Shown one piece after another: positions 9,707 through 19,638 of a stretch of 64,000 nucleotides of DNA. The translations under genes were made by a program, and so were the position numbers. The DNA comes from Trichomonas vaginalis G3. Taxonomy: Eukaryota; Parabasalia; Trichomonadida; Trichomonadidae. The number at the start of each line of letters is the position of its first letter. The first letter of the stretch is position 1. The notes beneath the pieces are model-generated. The model saw only the letters and a list, made by a program, of their open reading frames with translations, was not told the DNA's origin and did no database searches. Location: NCBI RefSeq assembly GCF_026262505.1, contig NC_067205.1, positions 9,424,001-9,488,000 of the forward strand, read 5' to 3'.

Positions 9707-10903
9707 TTACTTACGCTTTGCAACGACATTTGCAACAGCTTGGGCGACAAACTCGACATTGGAGTTGTTGAGAGCTGGGACTGAGATACGGCCATTTGAT
9801 GGGATGAAAACTCCTTCCTCATCGCCAAGGATCTTAACTTCATCTGGAGTTAAGCCTGTAAGAGCGAACATACCCTTTTGCTGAGCGATGAAATCGAAGG
9901 ACTTTCCAGTCTTCTGCTCGAGAAGCTGAACGAACTTGGCACGGATGTCGATAACTCTCTTTGAGATCTCTTTGAGTTCTTCAAGCCATTCCTTGTGAAG
10001 TTCTGGATCGTTGATAACTTCTGTGGCAATGTAAGAACCATTCTGTGGGCAAACAGAGTATGTGAATCTGCCAATTGTAGCAAACTGAGAGCCAACGCAC
10101 TTAGCTTCTTGCTCATTAGCGCAGACGCAGTGAGCGCAGCCTGTACGTTCTCCGTAAAGTCCCATGCACTTTGAGAATGAGAAGCAAACGAAGAAGAAGT
10201 TTCCGTCCTTGGCAAAGTTACGGACAACGGAGGCATCTGTGTCTGGATCACCAGAAGCCCAGCCCATGTAGGCGAAGTCGAAGCATGCAATGTGCTTTCT
10301 TGCCTTGATTGCCCCTAAGATCTTCTGCCACTGCTCAGGTGTTGGGTCGATACCTGTTGGGTTATGAGCGCAAGCCTGAAGAAGAACAAGGCAGCCCTCT
10401 GGAGCTTCTTCTAATGACTTAACGCAAGCATCGCAATCGAGTCTGCAATCCTTAGCCCAAGCATATGTTCCGAGCTTGAGTCCCTGCTCGCCGAAGATAG
10501 CCTTATGGTTTGCCCATGTTGGGTTGGAGAGAAGAACCATTGGGCACTTAAGATGGTCCTTGGCGAATCTTGCAACCATATAGAGAGCACCAGTACCAGC
10601 GCATGATTGGACTGATGTTGTTCTGGCGGCGATTTCTGGGAGAACTGGGCCCCAAAGGAATTCACGAGCTGCCTTAACGAAAGCGGCATCTCCTGTCATT
10701 GGAAGGTAGTCCTTGCTGTGCTTTCCAAGCATCTTTTCTTCAGCTTTGCGGACGCATGGGAAGACGTATGGCTTGCCATCTTCTGTACGATAAACGCCTA
10801 CAGAGAGAAGGGCCTTCTTCTCGAGCTTGGAAGCGTTGTACTTTGTAGCGACACCGAAAATGGCATCCGGAGGAGCTTCTGGAGTGTTAGCGAATGCTGA
10901 CAT
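9707..10903 (-). CDS. Aspartate aminotransferase (PLP-dependent, class I)
   Basis: A 398-residue enzyme that would transfer the amino group between aspartate and 2-oxoglutarate. This matches the usual length of eukaryotic AspAT. The PLP-binding lysine is Lys245 in FSFSKCMGLYGERTG, and the substrate carboxylate arginine is Arg372 in NGRISVPAL. QACAHNPTG is the conserved loop holding the cofactor-binding Asn, and the N-terminus has the typical DAIFGV and LSVGVYRTEDGKPY. No N-terminal presequence is obvious, so a cytosolic location is likeliest, though short hydrogenosomal leaders are hard to exclude. Codon use (many C-ending codons, GC-richer than neighbours) suggests high expression. A TCACTTCATT initiator lies 8-17 bases upstream of the ATG. 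Stop is TAA. Confidence 0.96.
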   Translation of the reverse strand: MSAFANTPEAPPDAIFGVATKYNASKLEKKALLSVGVYRTEDGKPYVFPCVRKAEEKMLGKHSKDYLPMTGDAAFVKAAREFLWGPVLPEIAARTTSVQSCAGTGALYMVARFAKDHLKCPMVLLSNPTWANHKAIFGEQGLKLGTYAWAKDCRLDCDACVKSLEEAPEGCLVLLQACAHNPTGIDPTPEQWQKILGAIKARKHIACFDFAYMGWASGDPDTDASVVRNFAKDGNFFFVCFSFSKCMGLYGERTGCAHCVCANEQEAKCVGSQFATIGRFTYSVCPQNGSYIATEVINDPELHKEWLEELKEISKRVIDIRAKFVQLLEQKTGKSFDFIAQQKGMFALTGLTPDEVKILGDEEGVFIPSNGRISVPALNNSNVEFVAQAVANVVAKRK

Positions 10904-10910
10904 TACAATA

Positions 10911-10920
10911 AATGAAGTGA
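10911..10920 (-). promoter_or_regulatory. Initiator-like element of the aminotransferase gene
   Basis: On the minus strand TCACTTCATT lies just upstream of the ATG at 10903. It fits the trichomonad initiator TCA+1(C/T)(T/A), which normally sits within about 20 bases of the start codon. Confidence 0.6.
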
Positions 10921-11233
10921 ACTCGATTTATCGTATTTTCAATAGAATTTCAAAAAATTGTGAAAATCTCCGCGGTTAAATTTAATCGATATTTAAGGAA
11001 GGATATCTAATTAATAATATTTCGAATTATCTTCGGTCAATAATTTGAATTGAATGTTGTAAAAAAAGCAACAATGCAGAAAATCCGAAAAGAAATATTT
11101 TAAATAGAATTCTATGTAGCTTTCGATGTATCATCGATGAGTAAACTTTTCAAATAATTGTGATAAATCAAGACGATGAAAAAAGTTCAATAATTGAAAG
11201 TCGAACCGATATCAAATTTCAATAGGATAAATA

Positions 11234-11251
11234 AGAAGTGAATTCACTTCT
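11234..11251. repeat. Perfect 18-base palindrome containing initiator-like cores
   Basis: AGAAGTGAATTCACTTCT reads identically on both strands, and each strand shows TCACTTCT, which matches the trichomonad initiator core. No ORF begins next to it in either direction. Confidence 0.6.
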
Positions 11252-11585
11252 CTTCAGTATAATTATTGATCGTCTTGCCTAACCCCAAGCATAATGAAGA
11301 TATAGACTTAAAGATCCAAAATTCCAATTCGTACTATCAATAAACATAAACGACACATGAATTTGTTATTTTTTAGCTGCAAAATTTAACTATTTGCTCC
11401 CTTATTATGCATATAATTATAATATATATGCCGTAAAAATATTAATCATGGAGATTCTCTATTTCTAGAAGAACTCGCAAATTATTTAATCACAGAAATG
11501 AATTTGAACATTCTAACATATGAAAATAAGTTTTACATATGCAATATTTAAATAAATAAAAACTTTATACCATAAATGTATATAA

Positions 11586-13313
11586 TTATTTCATTCTATC
11601 ATTCCATTCTGCCTTGCAAGCATCGAAAAAGATTTTAACAAGTGAATCTCTTCTTGTAACCTGATGCAAAATAGCTGGCTTGAAACCATCACCTTCATAT
11701 GATATATTTCCAATAGCATTATCATGATAATCATCAATCTTGAAGTGAATTGATGCGAAATGTGGGTTAACGAGTACATTAATTCCTAATCTCTCAGGTA
11801 TATCAGAAGCAAGAACCCAGTCGTATGCAATTTGGTCGACCAAGAACGTTTCATAGTTCTTTTTCACCATTGATGAGACAAGAGTTGCTACTTTTAGCAT
11901 TGTATACGTATCAGCTAGGAAAGTACCACCACAGAATATCAATTTATCTCCGAAAAATCTATAAAAATCAATACCTTTCAGATTTCTTGCCCAATCAAGA
12001 CTCCAGCCTGATTCTCTGTGATAAGTTTTCTCACTACTGACATATATAGTATTATTAGATACCGTTCCTGTAAATGGATCTGCTTGGTAGTATGAATCGA
12101 AGATATCAACGTATAAAACTCGGTCAAAATCATCTTTATGATGCTCTAAGAAGATTTTCATAGCTATAAATCTGAAATACATCATTTCCGTCTTAGGAAG
12201 ATTCTCTGTTCCTGGAATAACACTGATTAAAACTCCGCATTTTTGAAATAGTTTTTCATGTTTCGGCAATTTATCAGTAAATATTACAATAGTAGCTTTA
12301 CATCCTGCAGATCTGATGCTTCTGATATTAGGATATGCATCATCCATCCTTCTAAACGCACACATTACAACTAAATCCTTTTGTGTTGAATTAGAGATAT
12401 TAACTATACCAGATCTACATAATTTACAACCATCTAAATCAAGTTTCTGCTTAATATATTCTTCCGATTGATTGAAATCAATTTCAAATTTCTTATCAAG
12501 TGAAAATCCTCCTTTAATCGTTATATTAGCAAATGGATCAACTTCTTTAGCCATATTCCAATCGTATTCCTTAGTTTTAAGTACTGTCATCGATGAAAAA
12601 AATAAAAATATTATTGAACAAAGAAAAAAACCAATAAAGTATTGTTGACTGATGGCTGAAAATATTAAACAGAAGATTAGGAGTATATATATCCTAGGAT
12701 TTTGTGAACTGTCGTAGAAATTGAGGAAAAGATAAATTTGAGAAAAAAGAACTAAAATTTTCAATGTTATAAAGAAAGTATGGTGCTTATGGTAGTTATC
12801 TGTGTCAGAATTAAGTAGTAAGAATAGTTTTAGGTATTTTCGGATGAAAACATCAAAAGATTTTCCTGTATAAAAGAAATAGAACTTCAATAACAAGAAG
12901 AATACCATTGTATACGAAATAAAACCGATGACACTTGCTGAATATGTATTAATCTCTGTTTTTATCAAAGTAGAATTGAATTCTTTTTCATAACTAATAT
13001 TTACCAATAAATTATCATCTGAACTGAAATTACTCATTAATTTGAATATGTTTGTAGTTAGAGTGTTGTTTTGCGCCGTAAAATTAAATAACCATTTTCC
13101 ATAAACTTTATGAGATGAACCAATGGCATGATCTACGTAGAAGAATCTATCGTCATCGTGCTCGATCTTAAATTCTATTGTATCGATTTTATATTTATAA
13201 GATTTCGTGATATTCAACGTTTGAGCAACAAGTGACTGAACATTCGATGTGTTGACCTCTGGATGAAATGTTAGAAAGACACTCTCTTTGTAGAAAATGA
13301 AAAAATGAAGCAT
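11586..13313 (-). CDS. Membrane-anchored glycosyltransferase-like protein (GT-A-like domain)
   Basis: A 575-residue protein. The N-terminal 120 residues have several N-glycosylation sequons (NIT, NLS-like) and look lumenal. Hydrophobic segments follow at about 129-150, 180-200 and 210-245 (three or four passes). The C-terminal half (about 290-575) is a soluble domain with DLVVMCAFRRMDD, YFRFIAMKIFLE and FDRVLYVDIFDSYYQADPF. The last carries a DxxDxxxxxDPF motif resembling the metal-binding DxD segment of nucleotide-sugar transferases. Later motifs GGTFLAD and FLVDQIAYDW fit the same fold. Acceptor and donor sugar cannot be told. A TCACTTTTC initiator lies 17-25 bases upstream. Stop is TAA. 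The gene is divergent from the membrane protein at 13794. Confidence 0.6.
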   Translation of the reverse strand: MLHFFIFYKESVFLTFHPEVNTSNVQSLVAQTLNITKSYKYKIDTIEFKIEHDDDRFFYVDHAIGSSHKVYGKWLFNFTAQNNTLTTNIFKLMSNFSSDDNLLVNISYEKEFNSTLIKTEINTYSASVIGFISYTMVFFLLLKFYFFYTGKSFDVFIRKYLKLFLLLNSDTDNYHKHHTFFITLKILVLFSQIYLFLNFYDSSQNPRIYILLIFCLIFSAISQQYFIGFFLCSIIFLFFSSMTVLKTKEYDWNMAKEVDPFANITIKGGFSLDKKFEIDFNQSEEYIKQKLDLDGCKLCRSGIVNISNSTQKDLVVMCAFRRMDDAYPNIRSIRSAGCKATIVIFTDKLPKHEKLFQKCGVLISVIPGTENLPKTEMMYFRFIAMKIFLEHHKDDFDRVLYVDIFDSYYQADPFTGTVSNNTIYVSSEKTYHRESGWSLDWARNLKGIDFYRFFGDKLIFCGGTFLADTYTMLKVATLVSSMVKKNYETFLVDQIAYDWVLASDIPERLGINVLVNPHFASIHFKIDDYHDNAIGNISYEGDGFKPAILHQVTRRDSLVKIFFDACKAEWNDRMK

Positions 13314-13793
13314 TTCTTGAATTATTTTTGAAAAGTGACAGATTTTAGTATGAAATTCTTCTGAATTTTACTGACACATTCAATATAATATGATGACTGA
13401 TTCTCTTATTCTTGTCTTGAGACTAAAGCATAAAGACATCGCTTCAGATATATCTTCATCTATTTTACAGAATTTCTTGATCAATTACTTTTCCCTGTAT
13501 GAGTATGCAAACAAACAACATATATTTCCACTAAAATTTAGTAGAGTTGCAATATTAAGTGGTGTTTGTGATAAAAAATCAAAAATTAAATACTTATTTT
13601 TTCCTTAAGCTTTGCTGAAATGTGAAAACTGCCACTAACACATACAAAGCTATGAGAATCCATAATAGAAGATATCTATTTATGATTTCAAATGAATTAG
13701 TAATATGGTCTGGTTTCAAGAATGTTTAAACATTCATATCACCATGACGTATGTTTTCGAAGATATATCCACTAATCTTAATTCATTTTTTTT
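13314..13793. promoter_or_regulatory. Divergent intergenic region with two initiator-like sites
   Basis: The 480-base gap separates two genes transcribed away from each other. It has TCACTTTTC on the minus strand (13330-13338) for the glycosyltransferase-like gene, and TCATTTTT on the plus strand (13783-13790) directly before the ATG at 13794. A 72-residue ORF at 13390-13608 lacks any coding signature and is not called. Confidence 0.55.
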
Positions 13794-14990
13794 ATGCTTC
13801 AATATGATACTGATCAAATGATAGTTTTGTTATTACCATGTGTGTGTATTTTAACACTATCATTATCAGGATCTCTCATTTTTATATCACCTTCAGATAT
13901 TAGAAAGAAAATACGTCGAAAATTTTTTATATATCTTGGAATATATGCACTGACGCAATTTGGTTTTTACATGCAACAGCCATTCTTATACTCTTTATAC
14001 TTATTTAATAAATATTCTACAGAAACAATTGCTTTATTAATCATCACTTCTTACATTTTTGAAGAATTAGCAACATTATTCCCTTTCGAGCTATATATGG
14101 AATTTAGTCCAAAAATATCATACATGTTCTTTCAGCTTTTCGCTATTTTGTCTTGTTTACTCAGATTTATTGGTGGCCCCATAAATCATCTTTGCGCAAA
14201 TGCTTTAATTTCTTTCAGCAGATGCTCCGTAGATAAATTTTTAACAGAATATCGATCTAATTTTTACCAAAACGATGCAGATAGTAAATTTGCGTTTTCA
14301 AACAATTTACGTTTCACAAAGGTCTTATTATTTCTATTTACAGCCGGTTCCAATCAACTAATATTCTCTAATTCTTCATCAAATCTCGACTATATCTATT
14401 TGATGTCTATGATTTACTTTATAGTTTCAGTTCTATCCGTTTTCATGTATAAATCGAAGCAATATGAACCAAAAAAGAACGAAAAAACTACGAAAAACGT
14501 CTATTTACTTGCAGCTTATCTATTTTACTCTTTAATTAAGATAATGATTTTTCCTAGGTTCAGATTTTTCATAGATTCACCAGATTTAAATAATATTGCG
14601 CTACTCCACACCATTGTATTTTGCTCAGGAACAATGGGAGACATTTGTGGTTATTTTTCTATGAATTGCATCAGGCCACACATTGTATTATGCTTCTCTT
14701 CGATGATATTGGCAGGTTTTCTATATGCTTTATCGTTTTTGGTTCATTTTCCATATATTGCTGTTGCAGATTTGACTTTAATTGTATTTATGTTTCATGT
14801 AACTGGTTCATTCTTCAACCAATATATTAAGCTATCTATTCTTCATAGAATTATTATTGTTTTTATAACATCATCTGTATTTTTCATGCTTTGTAATGCA
14901 AAACCTAATATGATAGCAAATGTTTCATCTTTATTTGCTATAATGATGAATATGTGCTCTCTTATTTTCACTCTAGATTTACCAAAATAA
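13794..14990 (+). CDS. Polytopic membrane protein, possibly a divergent MFS transporter
   Basis: A 398-residue protein with about ten to twelve hydrophobic segments: near residues 9-30, 43-58, 78-97, 103-122, 170-186, 198-217, 235-252, 268-290, 295-315, 320-340, 348-365 and 372-395. A basic loop (KSKQYEPKKNEKTTK, about 220-235) falls in the middle, as expected for a 6+6 major facilitator arrangement. The region before it (FSRCSVDKFLTEYRSNFYQ) may resemble the MFSD5-type group, but I see no decisive signature, so the substrate is unknown. The ATG follows a TCATTTTTTTT initiator. Stop is TAA. Confidence 0.5.
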   Translation: MLQYDTDQMIVLLLPCVCILTLSLSGSLIFISPSDIRKKIRRKFFIYLGIYALTQFGFYMQQPFLYSLYLFNKYSTETIALLIITSYIFEELATLFPFELYMEFSPKISYMFFQLFAILSCLLRFIGGPINHLCANALISFSRCSVDKFLTEYRSNFYQNDADSKFAFSNNLRFTKVLLFLFTAGSNQLIFSNSSSNLDYIYLMSMIYFIVSVLSVFMYKSKQYEPKKNEKTTKNVYLLAAYLFYSLIKIMIFPRFRFFIDSPDLNNIALLHTIVFCSGTMGDICGYFSMNCIRPHIVLCFSSMILAGFLYALSFLVHFPYIAVADLTLIVFMFHVTGSFFNQYIKLSILHRIIIVFITSSVFFMLCNAKPNMIANVSSLFAIMMNMCSLIFTLDLPK

Positions 14991-15090
14991 AAATTGTTTG
15001 TATCTTTTCGATTTTTTGAATTCGTTTTAATATTACATGCAAGTTCATCTGTTTGTATATTTATATCTTCATTTCCTTTAACATTTCCTT

Positions 15091-15098
15091 TCATTTTT
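15091..15098 (+). promoter_or_regulatory. Initiator-like element of the DNA glycosylase gene
   Basis: TCATTTTT lies 15-22 bases upstream of the ATG at 15113 and downstream of the alternative ATG at 15053, so it decides the start. Confidence 0.5.
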
Positions 15099-15112
15099 TT
15101 GTTTGTTGGAAA

Positions 15113-15736
15113 ATGAAATCTTCATCGGAAAGAATTGGAAGGGAATTTTTCAAAGACGATGTAGTAGATGTGTCTCAAAAACTCATTGGTAAGCTTCTTT
15201 GCAGAAAATTCTCTGATGAGACAATAAAAAAATTTAGAATTAATGAAACAGAAGCATATAGAGGACCTGATGACCTTGCATGCCATGCATCAAAGGGGAA
15301 AACAGAGCGAACAAAAGCTTTCTTTTTAGAAGGAGGTCATCTTTATGTGTATATGTGCTATGGTATTCATTGGTTAATAAATATAGTAACTGGAAATGCT
15401 GATGAGCCTCAAGCAACCCTAATTAGAGGAATTGAGACTGCTCCAGGGCCAGGTCGTGTAGGTTCACGCTTAGAAATTAGCAAAGATTTGTATGGTATCG
15501 ATCTTTGCACTTCAGATATCATGTGGTTAGAAGATGATGGTGTGAAATGGGATTATATATCAACACCTAGAATTGGAATTGATTATGCAGGGGAACCATG
15601 GATTAGCAAGCCATGGAGATATTATCATGAAACAGAGGAATCTAAGAAAGTGGCTCCTAAAGTTGGAAAACCAAAGAAAAAGAAAATTTCCCAATCTAAA
15701 AAACAAAGATTAGCAGATGATTCATATTCAGACTAA
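15113..15736 (+). CDS. DNA-3-methyladenine (alkyladenine) glycosylase, AAG/MPG family
   Basis: A base-excision-repair enzyme that flips out and removes alkylated or deaminated purines. From the ATG at 15113 it is 207 residues. It contains FFKDDVVDVSQKLIGKLL, INETEAYRGPDDLACHAS with the catalytic Glu47 and base-stacking Tyr49, GGHLYVYMCYGIHWLINIV, and ATLIRGIE with Arg105, all diagnostic of the family. The C-terminal 30 residues are Lys-rich (KPKKKKISQSKKQR) and may act as a nuclear localisation signal. An in-frame ATG at 15053 exists, but a TCATTTTT initiator at 15091-15098 lies between the two ATGs, which supports 15113 as the real start. Stop is TAA. Confidence 0.92.
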   Translation: MKSSSERIGREFFKDDVVDVSQKLIGKLLCRKFSDETIKKFRINETEAYRGPDDLACHASKGKTERTKAFFLEGGHLYVYMCYGIHWLINIVTGNADEPQATLIRGIETAPGPGRVGSRLEISKDLYGIDLCTSDIMWLEDDGVKWDYISTPRIGIDYAGEPWISKPWRYYHETEESKKVAPKVGKPKKKKISQSKKQRLADDSYSD

Positions 15737-15780
15737 AAATTAAGGCGTATATATTTTGTTACATAATAAAAGAATAAATT

Positions 15781-16908
15781 TTATAACAATACCTTGAATG
15801 AATTAGCTCTACGAAGTCTCGTTGGTTTCTGTTGTTCTTTCTTAACATGGAACATTTCTGTTGAAGAATTCCTTGTAAGTCTAGAAAGATTCTTCTCAGG
15901 AACAGGTGGAGGAAGAGCATCGGATTTCTTTTTGTTTGGATCCGCATGTAAAGAGAAAATCGAGATTTTCGGTGTCTTTTCATTGAGCTCGATGAATTTA
16001 TAAGAGTTTTCAGTAAAGAAAACTTTCATAACACAAGATTTTCCTGAAGCCATGAAACTTGGATCAGAAGCAGTAAACAATGTAACAACAGATCTGTCAG
16101 TAAGTGGATATTTGTATCCATCAATAGCAACTTGATGACCGCGGACAATCATTTTTAGATGATTCCTTATTAAGAAGCGATCTGAGGATATTTTACCCCA
16201 TGTAACTGTTTGTCCTCTTGGGTTTCCTCCAAATGTGTAGCATTTTGGATCTGGATCACTCCAAAGAAGATCTGTAATTAAACCACGAAGTGGAACACCA
16301 ATTGGTCGACGAATTTCTCGGATTTGCTGGACGAAATCAAGATGAGGGGAGATTCCACCATGCACGCAAAAGATGGATTTATTTACAATTGCAGCAAGAG
16401 GAAGATAATCAAAGGATTTGATAAATTCTTCATATATAGAAGTGTTTGCTTTCTTGCAGCATTCGCAGTAAAATCCATCTGGCTCGGATTGTAATTGTGC
16501 TTCGTGATTTCCTCGAAGTAAACAAATGTTGTTTGGATATAGGATCTTCAAAGCATAAAGGAGTACTATAACTTCAAGCGAGTTTTGACCGCGATCGACG
16601 TAATCTCCAAGAAAAACAAACTTAGATGTTGGATTAAGTTGGCCGGCACTTAATGCACGAACCAAATTCACCATTTGGCCATGTAAGTCACCAACGATCG
16701 TAACATCGCCATTCATTTCAACTAATGTCTGATCATTCTTGAGCACATTTATGATATAATCCAAAACTGTACGGATAACAGTTGTTGAAACACGTGCACA
16801 TCCATATGAACTAGTTAGGAAGATTTGGTTAATAACTAATTCAAGCATAGTGCGATTCTTACTATCGATCTCCATGAAGTTTTTTGAATGGTTAAGTTTC
16901 TGGACCAT
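15781..16908 (-). CDS. PPP-family serine/threonine protein phosphatase (PP1/PP2-like)
   Basis: A 375-residue metallophosphatase with the full PPP signature: GDLHGQ (73-78), GDYVDRGQNS (101-110), LRGNHE (131-136), HGG (183-185) and RGH (256-258). These supply the two-metal site residues. The stretch RHYTFGG-like (CYTFGGNPRGQTVTWG) replaces the usual SPRGAGYTFG pattern, so this is a divergent member and not a canonical PP1 or PP2A. Residues 1-70 form the usual helical lead-in. The C-terminal 70 residues are Lys/Ser/Pro-rich with RLTRNSSTEM, a possible phosphorylation site. The start could also be Met12. It converges with the glycosylase gene, with a 44-base gap. Stop is TAA. Confidence 0.93.
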   Translation of the reverse strand: MVQKLNHSKNFMEIDSKNRTMLELVINQIFLTSSYGCARVSTTVIRTVLDYIINVLKNDQTLVEMNGDVTIVGDLHGQMVNLVRALSAGQLNPTSKFVFLGDYVDRGQNSLEVIVLLYALKILYPNNICLLRGNHEAQLQSEPDGFYCECCKKANTSIYEEFIKSFDYLPLAAIVNKSIFCVHGGISPHLDFVQQIREIRRPIGVPLRGLITDLLWSDPDPKCYTFGGNPRGQTVTWGKISSDRFLIRNHLKMIVRGHQVAIDGYKYPLTDRSVVTLFTASDPSFMASGKSCVMKVFFTENSYKFIELNEKTPKISIFSLHADPNKKKSDALPPPVPEKNLSRLTRNSSTEMFHVKKEQQKPTRLRRANSFKVLL

Positions 16909-17823
16909 TCAATATGTTTATTTCAATTTAAATTTGTCTATGCATATATTAATGGTTTTTATCCTTTGGTGTAAATAATTTGAGGGAAACCGTCACAGTT
17001 GTCATTTTTGATGAGCACTTAATATAGATGCACAAATACATTCTATTATTTAGAAGAAAATTTCTGTGACTTTTTACAAAATAATTGTATCAATTTAATG
17101 CTAAATTTGAAATCAATTACCTATGTACTATATTCTACAAATATACATCTGTAGAAAAGTAAAAAAGTGTCAATCGCAACTAATTTTCTTCTCAATTTTG
17201 AAAATCATGTCAAAAATTAAAATCAGATTTATATCCTCATTACCTTTTCCAACAAATAATATAGATGACGCAGAATCTTTTTAAAGTCGGTCAAACATAA
17301 TTTTCCTCACTCGATTTTGCGATAATAACTTTATGATTGTGAAACATCAATAACAGCATCAAGAGTACTGATAAAGTTAAATCACCGCAGTAATCCAAAT
17401 AAATTAACAATCTTTGAGATGATTATATCATATGATATTTCTAAGTTATTTGATATCTATGTAAAAGTCTTAAATATTAAGCTAAATTTATTTAGGACTA
17501 ACTCATTCAGGAGAACTGTATATCATAAAACTATTGTATTTATCCAATTCATTATGTTGGCTTTGCATAATTGGTAGATTAAACATATTATAAAAGTGTT
17601 GGCATACGATTAATAAGCACTCAGATTTTCTAAACCAATGTGGGACTTTTGAGCATGAGATCTTGGAAAATAGTGTCGATATTGAAGTCATCAATCTTTA
17701 TGCTAAATTTTGAACGATACAATTCTTAATTCTATGTAAGGAGCATACAAGGTAGTAAATAACTTATAATTAATTGATAATGGCGGGTTTTCTAAAAAAC
17801 GGTTTTTTCCTCGTTAGTGCAAA
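16909..17823. promoter_or_regulatory. Divergent intergenic region, with a GGCGGG site near its right end
   Basis: About 915 bases between the phosphatase and the leucine-rich-repeat gene. Most of it is AT-rich with no recognisable gene; a 63-residue minus ORF at 17503-17694 has no coding signature. TGGCGGGTTT at 17781-17790, about 35 bases before the ATG at 17824, resembles an E2F/DP-type site and is one of few GC-rich words here. The usual TCA initiator is not evident for either gene. Confidence 0.4.
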
Positions 17824-19638
17824 ATGAGTAAAATTCTTTCAAGGGGTTTCCGGCAGCCCTTTGAGTTTCAAAGACAAGGTCCGCTAGCACGACCACCTGG
17901 TGGACACAAGCCAGATTTCACTTTAACTGGTCCGACAACGCAAATTACAAAAAATCCTCAACAAACTACACAACCTGTAACAAAAACAAACAAAAACAAA
18001 ACTGTAGCGCTTGATACACTCTTTCTTGTTGATATTCTCGGTACATCACACTTCGAAAACGTTCAAGAAATCGATGCATCTTCAAAACATCTGAATTATA
18101 TTGATCTGACGGCATTAGGAATGCTATCAACTCTTGAGAAAGCAGATTTCAGTGATAATGCACTGCCACTTGAGCCATTTGCTATACTTCCAAAATTAAA
18201 AGAATTAGATCTCAGCTGCAACTCACTCAGATCGTTTGATTACAAGTCATCCGAGACAATGAGTGGTGATGAGAGAGCCTGGCCATGCCTCGTCTCTCTA
18301 AACCTCAGTTTTAACAACTGTGGACGATCAATTACAGATTTACAACTTATTACACATCTAACAACATTAAATCTTTCACACAACAATCTCACATCATTGC
18401 CATCTAATCTTATGCACTTTACATGCCTTACAAACCTTGATTTGACCGGAAATTCTTTGAATTCTGAACCAGCGTTTTTCTCATTGGCTACAATTCAATC
18501 TCTACAGACACTTATATTAGACAAGAACGGAATCTTCCATATTCCAAAATTCCAGTTCGGATTTGAATCTCTTGCTCATATCTCTTTACGTGGCAACTCA
18601 ATTGAAATGGCCGACGACATTACATCACTTGCAGACCTAGAGCTTCTCGAAGACGTAAATATTTGCGATAATCCTTTAGTTCTTCGTCCAAAACAATTAC
18701 CTATCGCCAGACAAGCATTTAACGCCGCAAATATCGATCTACGAACTGATGAACCACTTCCTGCAGTGGTCAGACATACTTTAAACGTTGCTACTCTTCG
18801 AACAATTCCATTAGATCCTTTAACGCTTCCTTCGTTCACAAAACAACATATAAACTCTCTAAACAGACAAAGTGCCGCTATTAAATCAGCCGACAAACTA
18901 CTAGAAAAGACAGATGAAACTAAATCTGTCGATTCTATGTCAACTCCTTTACAACAGACCCAGAGTACAAGTCTAAAGTCAACAACAAGTGTTGCTACAA
19001 CTGAAGATGACATTTTCATGACAGCTTTCGGTTCAATGGCGAATGAACCTCCACAATTCCAGCCTCCTCCAGAACCAGAGCCACAAGAACCCGAGGAAGA
19101 GGTTGCTGAAGAGGAGCAGCCAATTATTAGCATCTGGAATGAAGTTCCTGTCGTTAATGCAGAACGAAGAAAGAAATTAAGTGGCCGAACACGCGGAGAA
19201 TTCATGACAGCCTTTCGAAGATTGGAGTTTGTTGTTTCTCATCCTGATCTGCGCCTCAAACCGAAGAAAGACGAGAAGGAAAAGACACAAGAAGAACAAA
19301 GGTCACAAACAGCAAATTCCGAACAGAGTTTGTCCGAAAAAATCGCAGCGGAAAGGGAAACATCGATTCTCCAGCCAAAACCGGCCACGGCCACTTCAAA
19401 GAAACCAAAAGAAATTGCTCAAAAACTTGCTGCAAGGACAGAGTACACGAAATCGGAAATCCAACAGATGCTCAAGTCTATGTCGGACAGGCTTGGCATC
19501 GTGGAGAGAGATCTTCACGCAACAGACGAATCTGGTCAGTCTGCAGTTGATATCGCGATTGATCAGAAGAATTTCTCGGAACTTCACAAGAAATACGAAG
19601 TTATCAGAGCAGAACTTATCAATACTCTCAACTCTTAA
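17824..19638 (+). CDS. Leucine-rich-repeat protein, XRRA1-like
   Basis: A 604-residue protein. Residues 1-60 are Gln/Thr/Pro-rich and probably disordered. About eight leucine-rich repeats occupy roughly 80-300 (for example LKELDLSCNSL, LVSLNLSFNN, LTTLNLSHNNL, LTNLDLTGNSL, LAHISLRGNSI), ending with an ICDNPLV cap. A Pro/Glu-rich linker (about 395-445) leads to FMTAFRRLEFVVSHPDLRLKPKK and a Lys/Glu/Gln-rich coiled-coil-like tail. The repeat spacing and the segment around EPFAILPKLKELDLS resemble the animal XRRA1 family, so I favour that. A generic ciliary or scaffold LRR protein is the alternative. Stop is TAA. Confidence 0.6.
   Translation: MSKILSRGFRQPFEFQRQGPLARPPGGHKPDFTLTGPTTQITKNPQQTTQPVTKTNKNKTVALDTLFLVDILGTSHFENVQEIDASSKHLNYIDLTALGMLSTLEKADFSDNALPLEPFAILPKLKELDLSCNSLRSFDYKSSETMSGDERAWPCLVSLNLSFNNCGRSITDLQLITHLTTLNLSHNNLTSLPSNLMHFTCLTNLDLTGNSLNSEPAFFSLATIQSLQTLILDKNGIFHIPKFQFGFESLAHISLRGNSIEMADDITSLADLELLEDVNICDNPLVLRPKQLPIARQAFNAANIDLRTDEPLPAVVRHTLNVATLRTIPLDPLTLPSFTKQHINSLNRQSAAIKSADKLLEKTDETKSVDSMSTPLQQTQSTSLKSTTSVATTEDDIFMTAFGSMANEPPQFQPPPEPEPQEPEEEVAEEEQPIISIWNEVPVVNAERRKKLSGRTRGEFMTAFRRLEFVVSHPDLRLKPKKDEKEKTQEEQRSQTANSEQSLSEKIAAERETSILQPKPATATSKKPKEIAQKLAARTEYTKSEIQQMLKSMSDRLGIVERDLHATDESGQSAVDIAIDQKNFSELHKKYEVIRAELINTLNS

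Larger units (their letters stand above)
10904..11585. other. Intergenic region upstream of the aminotransferase gene
   Basis: About 680 bases with no gene. It lies upstream of the aminotransferase and downstream of the glycosyltransferase-like gene, both on the minus strand. Besides the initiator there is the palindrome at 11234-11251. The rest is AT-rich without recognisable structure. Confidence 0.6.

Noticed and set aside
13390-13608. 72-codon ORF in the divergent spacer
   Set aside because: No coding character; it overlaps the promoter region of two divergent genes.
13634-13645. ACTAACACATAC, close to the trichomonad intron 3' consensus ACTAACACACAG
   Set aside because: It lacks the terminal AG, no GTATGT-type donor is placed upstream in a coding frame, and it lies in an intergenic region.
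15053-15112. Longer N-terminus of the DNA glycosylase starting at 15053
   Set aside because: The extension is a T-rich translation (MYIYIFISFNISF) that contains the presumed initiator; family members begin near the second Met.
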